From Camarhynchus parvulus (lineage: Eukaryota; Chordata; Aves; Passeriformes; Thraupidae): a DNA stretch of 64,000 nucleotides. Below are positions 57,301-64,000 of the stretch, in pieces. The translations under genes and the position numbers were made by a program. Every line of letters starts with the position of its first letter. The first letter of the stretch is position 1. The stretch lies in NCBI RefSeq assembly GCF_901933205.1, contig NC_044591.1, positions 2,453,501 to 2,517,500 of the forward strand. The letters run 5' to 3'. Below the pieces are notes generated by a model, which worked only from the letters and a program-made list of their open reading frames with translations, made no database searches and had not been told where the DNA came from.

Positions 57301-58299
57301 AATGAGGCAAAAGTGATATCCATGGGACCCACATGAAAACACAGTTCAGCTCCTAAATGTATACAAAGCCAGTGCATGGGCAATAGCTGAGAGCCCAGGA
57401 GATGTGAGGACTCACCAGCTGACATCCCTTCTCCTCTCTAGTTTGAAGGCTGGACATTCGTCCAGGTGGGTGTGAGACACTGAGTGTCTGAAAACAGTTT
57501 TGTTTGAAATCAAATAACCTTTTCCTTTACCTTTCCCTCTCACAGATGTGGTAAAATATGTGGAAATATGGGAAAACACATGAGTAGATCTGTGGAAACA
57601 TTTGCATGTGTGGTGGGGGCAAGTCTCAGCTTGCAATTCTGAAGGGGGCAAAACCCCATCCTTTTTAATGGCATTTCGGGCTGATCCCTCGAAGCAGGTA
57701 CAGATCCCACTTAACCTGAAGCTTTGGGATGTAACTGAGTAGATTCTTTTTCTCCCCCTACTTTACACTGCAGGCTGTCCCTCCATTACAAGGTGCAAAG
57801 GAAATCTGGCATGCTGGAGAATTTGTTCATGGCCTCTCTACTTACAGTGACTCTCTGGGACAGGACACAGCTCAGCTTTCCTGCTCATTGAGCATAGGAA
57901 ACAGATCCATAAAGGTCATGGAAAGCTGTTCATACCTCTCTGACTAAGTGAGGTCCTGGGGAAGTCTCTCACCAGAGGAAATTATTCACCAGGCAATGAA
58001 GGCAAGAAGGTGGATCCCTGAGGGGGACTGGTCCTCTAAAGGTTCATCTGAGAGGGACAATCCCTTTCAGGCTGATGCTGGGATGCTAACAGTGTTCAGG
58101 AAACAGCAGTCCCCAGTCTTACTATGCCCAGGTATCTCCAATTCGTCCATTATGTCTGATTCAGATTTTCCCTCTTGCAACAGCCAGTGCCTCTGGCAAC
58201 AGCTACGGCTAACACTGCCAAGATGTTCTGCTGTGCATCCTTGTGGAGTGGCTCTTGGCTGCCTCCAGCCTTCAGTTTTGGAGCTGAAAGTCTATTCCT
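54371..58299. other. No supported gene
   Basis: Non-coding. A short GGACA microsatellite lies at 55521-55547. Frames up to 159 codons (56574-57053, minus) show no exon signals I trust. Confidence 0.45.
55521..55547. repeat. Short GGACA microsatellite
   Basis: Three tandem GGACA units flanked by GAGAGGA. Confidence 0.8.
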
Positions 58300-58361
58300 G
58301 ATATTTTAATGTCTGTCAGCTCCTACATCTCACCAGTGTGGGTAGATAGTGAAATACAGCA
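58300..58361 (+). repeat. 62-bp dispersed repeat, copy 1
   Basis: Shares ATTTT, ATGTCT, TCAGCTC and GGGTAGATAGTGAAATACAG with 60273-60334, same orientation. The family is not recognised. Confidence 0.75.
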
Positions 58362-60272
58362 GATAGAAATTAACTGTCGCCCTCCACGAGAGCCCATGGT
58401 GAAGCCTGAAACCAGACAGTACCACACGTGGTGGCAGGTGCAAAGCCTGGCCAATATCTGGGCAGGTAAGTATTGGCTTGCTTTGGCCGTCCCTGCCCTC
58501 CATGCTATGGTCATCTCCACCCACCCTGGCGATGCCAGGTTTTACACCGGTGCAGAGGAAGCACTGCCAGGACCCAGCGAGTTGAGCCCAGGGTGCCTCT
58601 TCATGCCATGAACAGGCAGCAGGTCACACTGCACCTTTTGCAATGTGCCAAACACTGAGTAATGTCCATGTCCAGCCAGTGACTGAGGTGTCCCCAGGTG
58701 TTAAACAGACACTTACCAGAACTGGATCCCAGGGCTGCTATCCCATGGCTGAAAGCCAAGGCTTTCAGACTGCAGCCAGGCTCTGTCAGGACCCTCATAA
58801 GGTTGTGCTGTTTCCAGCTAGTAAGACTGTGCAAATCATGAGAAGAATAGTAAATTACATAATTCAACCTCCTGGGTATCTTAGGCCTTTGATATTTGCC
58901 TTGGTTTTTCTATATTAGGGCTAATAATTTGGCTCAAGCTTCTCTTCCAGATAGCAACGCTACTGGATTGCACCAGCACTGCTTCATTGAAAAAAATCCT
59001 TGCCTCACTGCTCAGTCGGGATTTCATGGTGCTGACAGCAGGACCATTAATAATGAACCCATTTTTTGATGTATTTTTAACACGGAATGATTTACCAGGA
59101 CTTTCACAACTGTTTTTGACAATAAGCTTCCCTTGGAGCAGTGTGGGAAGCTGCAGGAAGAACCAAGTCCCAAAACTGGCAGGAGGAGGAGATGGGACAA
59201 CCTTGTCAAGCCCATCCAGGGCAGGGGACTGCCAGATCACAGAGGGACAGGGCAGGATGGAAGGCAGTCTCACGCCTCAAAACAGGGACAGTGTGGCTGT
59301 GAGAAAAATTTCAATGACCATGTTCCCTCAGCACAAGTCCCAGGATGTCCTTACTGAATAGAGGACAGGGGCTGGATGTTTCTCTGGAGCACCCCCATTT
59401 GTCAAGCAGAGTAATCATAGTAAAATTACATAAGAAGTGTTGGCTAGGAGATCAAATCTCCTGATCCAGGCTTTAAAATGGCTCTTTGGGGTTAGCAGGA
59501 AAGCAGCTTGCTTGCACCATCGATGGATTTTCCTCAGCCTTCCTCCAACTGGCCACTCCCTCACACAGCTCTGGGGAAACCAATGTAGCCCCTCTGTCTC
59601 TCTTGCCCCCCCACACCAGCACAAGGGTGAGCCCAGCCCCCACGTTCCCGGTGAATGAACTCTAAAAAACTTAAAGCTCAGTTATTTCTTTTCTCCCATT
59701 CTCAAAGTCCTTCTGAATATCTGCTCCAGCTCCTCAGGCTCCAGGGATTTGGCTCTGGCAAATAAGCTCAGGCAAGCAGGAGCTGACTGTTACATGACCC
59801 TTCTTGTAATTTTCTGGAACTCTAGTCTGTAGGATAAACAGACCAATGTTAACCTTTATATAGTAAATAAAACTCCAGTGAATGTGGCCACTTATCATGT
59901 CTAAAAGATGCATTTTTACTCCTAATATTAACACATTTTAAAAGAAATATTTCTTTCGCAAAAGCCAAAAAAAAATTGTTTCCTGTTTCAGTAAATAGAC
60001 ACCATGGCAGAGCAATTCCATCTGATACTTACTCCCTGCTCCATACAGCTGATCTCCCTTTATCTCTGTTTACTGCAGAGATACTATTAAATACCTTCAG
60101 CCACTCCTGCTTGCAGATTTCCAGAGAGCCCATATCCTGTTTATAGCATCTCTGCCAAGGCTGCTTATGCAGGAGCTCCAAACAGGAGAGAGAAAAGGTT
60201 GAGGGGGAGATGCTGAAAGAAGGAGGTGGAAAAATGTCTGCTGCCACCTCCAAGTACATTCCACTGAGAGGG
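58362..60272. other. No supported gene
   Basis: Non-coding sequence between the two copies of the dispersed repeat. Confidence 0.4.
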
Positions 60273-60334
60273 AATATTTTCATGTCTATCAGCTCTTACA
60301 CCTCCCCAGCCTGGGTAGATAGTGAAATACAGCA
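60273..60334 (+). repeat. 62-bp dispersed repeat, copy 2
   Basis: The match to 58300-58361 stops three bases before a CR1 tail begins, so the CR1 may have inserted next to or into the repeat. Confidence 0.75.
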
Positions 60335-60336
60335 AC

Positions 60337-60550
60337 AGAGAATCTCAAAATCAGAAAGGTTTGGGTTGGGTAAAGCCCATCCCATCCCAGCCCCTGCCAT
60401 GGGCAGGGACATCTTCCACTGTCCAAGGTTACTTCAAGCCCTGTTCAACCTGGCCTTGGACACTTACAGGGATGGGGAATCCACAACCTCTCTGGGCAAC
60501 CTGTGCCAGGGTTTCATCACCCTCACAGTGAAGAATTTCTTCAGTCTTCA
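60337..60550 (-). mobile_element. CR1 3' fragment, minus strand
   Basis: AGAATCTCAAAATCAG, GGGTTGGGTAAAGCCC, CTGCCATGGGCAGGGACATC and CCTCACAGTGAAGAATTTCT: a CR1 3' end in reverse orientation. Confidence 0.92.
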
Positions 60551-61451
60551 GTATAGCCAAGTATATCCTCTAGTCATGCCAAATGCATCCAGGGAATGCC
60601 TGGATGAGGTCCCCAGAGAAACTGGGCTGCGTTGATGAGGGAGGGACCTGCCCTACGCTGTGGCTGCTGCAGTGTTGTCCATTCCCACAGCCATTCCTGC
60701 ACTGCTCACTGGCTTTCCCTGAGCATCAGAAGTTCCTACAGCCCCTGTGAAGCCCCTGATGCAACCCCTGCTTAGAGCTTGGATCCTGAGGCTCTCAGCA
60801 CATTCAGCAGAGAAGCAGGGAAGTCTTTGGAGCCTGATTTATTTTGCTCTTCCCAGCTGTTTTGTCCAGATGGAGCAAGGCTCTTCTGTTCTGTTTGCAA
60901 ATGACTGCACCCTCTCAGCCATCTGCATGCTGCTGTTGGGAATCCGTGTGGCCATGAGCTGTGTGAACTGTGCCAGGGTACAGTTGCAACAACTGCACAC
61001 CTCTGGGAGAGACCTCTCATGATACCTACTGGGGACTTCAGCCCTCTATCCCTCCATTAGACACCCACAGTGATTTCTCACTTTCCCTCAACCTAAAATG
61101 GATCTGCGTTTTTTTAAGCCACGTGTTTTCTCTGCAATGGAGTTTATGAAAGCAATAAAAGGCAGAATCATGATTAAGGGAGACAGGGAGGGGTTTGCAC
61201 ATCTTGCTGAGAGCAATCTTGGTTTTGTTTTTGGGCCAATCTGTCTAACATGTGATGATTCATGTCACATCTGACTTGCAATTAAGACGGAATGCAAATG
61301 CTTCCAGCATCAACTTGGTTTCCTATAATGGGCTGAGCCTCTTTGGGCACCACCAGGGTCTTGTGGGACACGAGATATGGGGAGGATGACTTGTTCTTGT
61401 GCTTTTGCAGCAGCATGACTGAGAAGCCTGGACCTCACAGAAAGGTTTGTC

Positions 61452-61627
61452 AGGAACTGGAGAGGCTGCCCAGAGCAGCTGTAGAGTTACTATCCCTGGA
61501 AGTGCTCAAAAAATATGTGGATGTAGCATTTGGGGACCTGGTTTAGCAGTGGACCTGTCAATGCTGGGTTAATGGTTGGACTTGGTGCAGGGCTTTTCCA
61601 GCCTGAATGATTCCATGATACTGTGAA
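61452..61627 (+). mobile_element. CR1 3' fragment, plus strand
   Basis: GAGAGGCTGCCCAGAGCAGC, CCCTGGAAGTGCTCAAAAA, and the tail AATGATTCCATGATACTGTG, in CR1 order. Confidence 0.9.
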
Positions 61628-64000
61628 GCCAGCTGAAGCCAACATGCACACTGAGTTTCACAGGATCAGAGTGAAGGAGGCCGTTTGCTGCAATGTTCTG
61701 CACTGCACAGTCTTGGTTTAGGCATCTGGATCAAGAGATGGATTTGTGAGGCTAGAATACTCCTGTGGTGGACAGGGAAGCTGGAGAGGGGGCCAGGGCA
61801 GCTTCCCAATATCCCACATTGGGAGCATTGGACCAGAGACGATTGATGAACAAGGCAGTCTCCAAGGCACAGGCAGGGATTGGGCAGGGAGGCCCTGGCC
61901 GCAGTCTGGAGGCTTTGAGTCTCAGCTGAGACATGGAAGCCCTGATATGGAAAGTCCTCCTCTCAATGGAAGTCCTCTCCTCCTAAGTGGATTGCTCACA
62001 TCGCATTTGACAGTCCCTAGCTGAAAAGCAGAAATGTTGTAGGGTCTCTGAGCTGAGTAATTTGCATTCTGTGGGGTCTGTGGCATACACTGCAGCCTGC
62101 CTTCAGGCACTGCTGGATGAGGGAACTTCTGTGATTGCTTCCAACTTGATCTTTCTTGGGAAAGGAAAGAGCAAAGATAGTATGAAGACTAATAGCCTCT
62201 CCAGTGCTTCCTCAGTGGATACCTCCCAAAATGAGTTATCCTCCATCCCTCACAAACCCAGTTTCAGTGCTGAGACTACCACTCACTTCCCAGCCCAACC
62301 TGTCTGACCTACAAGTCAGTCTTGGTGTGACCATCTGCTCCATCTCAGCTCAGGGCTTGCTGTGGAGGAGCACAGAGATAGGAGAACACCAGTCACCCCA
62401 GCGAGCCTGGCCAGGTCAGCAGCTCAGAGACAGGAGCCCAGATGCAGAGCCAATCCTAAAACCTTCACAGTTCAAGCCTCTGCATTGCACTGACCTGAAG
62501 AAGGCTTGCAGACTTGAGAGAACCGTCCCATCCAGAAGTCTGGCAGACCTGGAGCCACAAGCCCGGCTGGCAGCCACCTGCCCAGAGCTATGTTCTCCTC
62601 CGCCCCCATCAAGACAAGTGAGTTTTGTTTAGGGTGTGTGCAGGATGTGGCTCGGTGACCCCTCTGGGCAGAGGCAGCTGCTCTGCCACTGCTTCTCCAG
62701 CCGCGGCTGGGCTGTGAGGCAGAAAGCCCTCTTTGTGCTGGGGAAGGTGTCAGGTACTCGCCGTGCAGGAGCTGAATTGGAGCTTTTCATCGGGTGAGAG
62801 GCTTGCCGGTTGAGGAATGCTGTCTCCGGGCTGGAGCTGGCAGGGAGCTGCCTGCGCCGGGCTTGGTGGGTCCCAATGAAGTCCACAGCCTGCCCACCCT
62901 GACCAGGGGCTGTTTGTGGGCTGAGGGCAGCAGGAGCAGTGTCCCCTCGGTGGGGACACAGGGATGGAGTTATTCATAAATGAGCGAGTGTGCAGAACCC
63001 TCGGGGGGAGAAGTTGCTTTGGTCGATGCATCTTGGGCAGGATGCAGCACTTTGAACATGCCAACCCAGGCTACACCCGAGCTGGGGATGCATCAGAGGT
63101 GCAACGTGCCTGGAAGTCCTCAGCAGGCCTGCAGCATCCAGGCATTCCGAGGGGACAGCCCAGAGAGACATGTTTAGGGAATAGTTTCTCACCACAGAAC
63201 ACAGAGGATACTTTTGCAAGGGATGCTTTTAAGACACACATTTCAGCCCAGGAGTATAGCTGTGCTTTCAAGCTTACTCTGGTTTGAAAAGTTGGAGAAT
63301 TTGCAGTATTTGGGGGAATGTCTGCTGCTTCAAGCCCCATTTTAATGTCTATTTTGGAGGGAAGGAATCCATAACCCATCTGACAAAAGAGTTTTGAATT
63401 CTAAATTAAGCTTCTGTGTTCCTCAAAATTGACTGTAATGTCTGTTAATAAAACATTTCCCCCACAATAACTGCAACTGCTGTATGAAGGATTTGGGTTC
63501 TAGTTCAGGCAGAGATGACTGATATGAACCAGACAGCAACACACAGAGTTATGGCTACTGCCTGGGTTGTTTATTTGGGCTTTTTTAACAGGTATTTTGT
63601 CATTTCTGCCGCAAAGTGGCACAGAGGTTTTACCTCAAGAAGCTGTCAGTGATGAGCCATTAACTTCCAGTGATCACCACGCTATTAGCCAGAGTCATTG
63701 GGGAAAATACTGCCTCCAGAACTGCTGGAGGCTGCTTGGTGCTAGAAAGTGGGAACTTCACATTAAATAAATGAGGAAAGTTCATTTAAAGGGCCCTAAA
63801 GGCAAATTCATTTCAGGCCATAGCTTTGTTATGGAAGCTGTAGATGTGCCCATCAATGAGGCTCTGAAGGCTGCACAACTTAAGAGAAAAAGCAGAAATG
63901 CCCATGTGGGAAAGAAAATCAACAACATTTGCTGAAATGACAGGGTTTCATTGCGTATTTGAGCTAAATGAGGCACTTCAGAAAAAGGAAATCCAGCCTT
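61628..64000. other. No supported gene to the window end
   Basis: Somewhat GC-richer near 62.6-63.1 kb (with overlapping frames on both strands) but without exon signals I can defend. No repeats recognised. Confidence 0.4.

Noticed and set aside
1..64000. CRISPR arrays, operons, bacterial promoters, tRNA and rRNA genes
   Set aside because: The sequence is vertebrate in character; tandem repeats here have no spacer structure, and no convincing tRNA A and B boxes or rRNA stretches were seen.

Overview
The window looks like bird nuclear DNA. Most recognisable repeats are CR1 LINEs of several ages, nearly all cut down to their 3' ends, together with retroviral LTRs of at least three kinds. Coding sequence sits in short exons with vertebrate splice signals. 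There are no bacterial-type operons. A songbird is a reasonable guess from the LTR content, but the species cannot be fixed from the sequence.

Layout. Positions 1-3147 are the 3' part of an ERV-L-like provirus: a decayed pol (reverse transcriptase, RNase H, integrase), a polypurine tract and a complete 3' LTR. A CA-rich tandem array (about 3198-4073) follows 50 bases later, then a CpG-rich block (4310-4650) of unknown role. A 1.2 kb CR1 on the minus strand ends at 5195. At 7497-7782 there is a candidate plus-strand last exon with a basic C terminus and a poly(A) signal at 8028.

From 28.4 kb down to 9.78 kb the minus strand carries a multi-exon gene that I could not identify. Its promoter appears to be the CpG island at 28.0-28.47 kb, which has a YY1-type site. 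The exons were found from splice acceptors, splice donors and reading phase. Seven of the last eight join with matching phase, plus an upstream extension whose incoming link is unresolved, ending at a stop at 9781. Six exons at the 5' end (27.8 to 25.3 kb) also join in phase. The middle is less certain. The predicted protein is roughly 800-900 residues, with a serine-rich, acidic middle and a cysteine cluster that looks zinc-binding. The introns hold a solo LTR with a 4-bp target duplication (10905-11405), another with a perfect 5-bp duplication (12375-13057), and an odd non-coding LTR element (20090-21643). In that element one LTR end is inverted, and the interior has a 30-bp hairpin.

From 29 kb to 64 kb I found no convincing exon on either strand. 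The region holds CR1 remnants (young and very old), two solo LTRs of the same family as the left-end provirus (38470-39119 minus, 41532-42206 plus), a 52-bp minisatellite and a few short tandem duplications. It may be intergenic or a long intron. Exon calls rest on splice signals and phase only; no homology search was possible.
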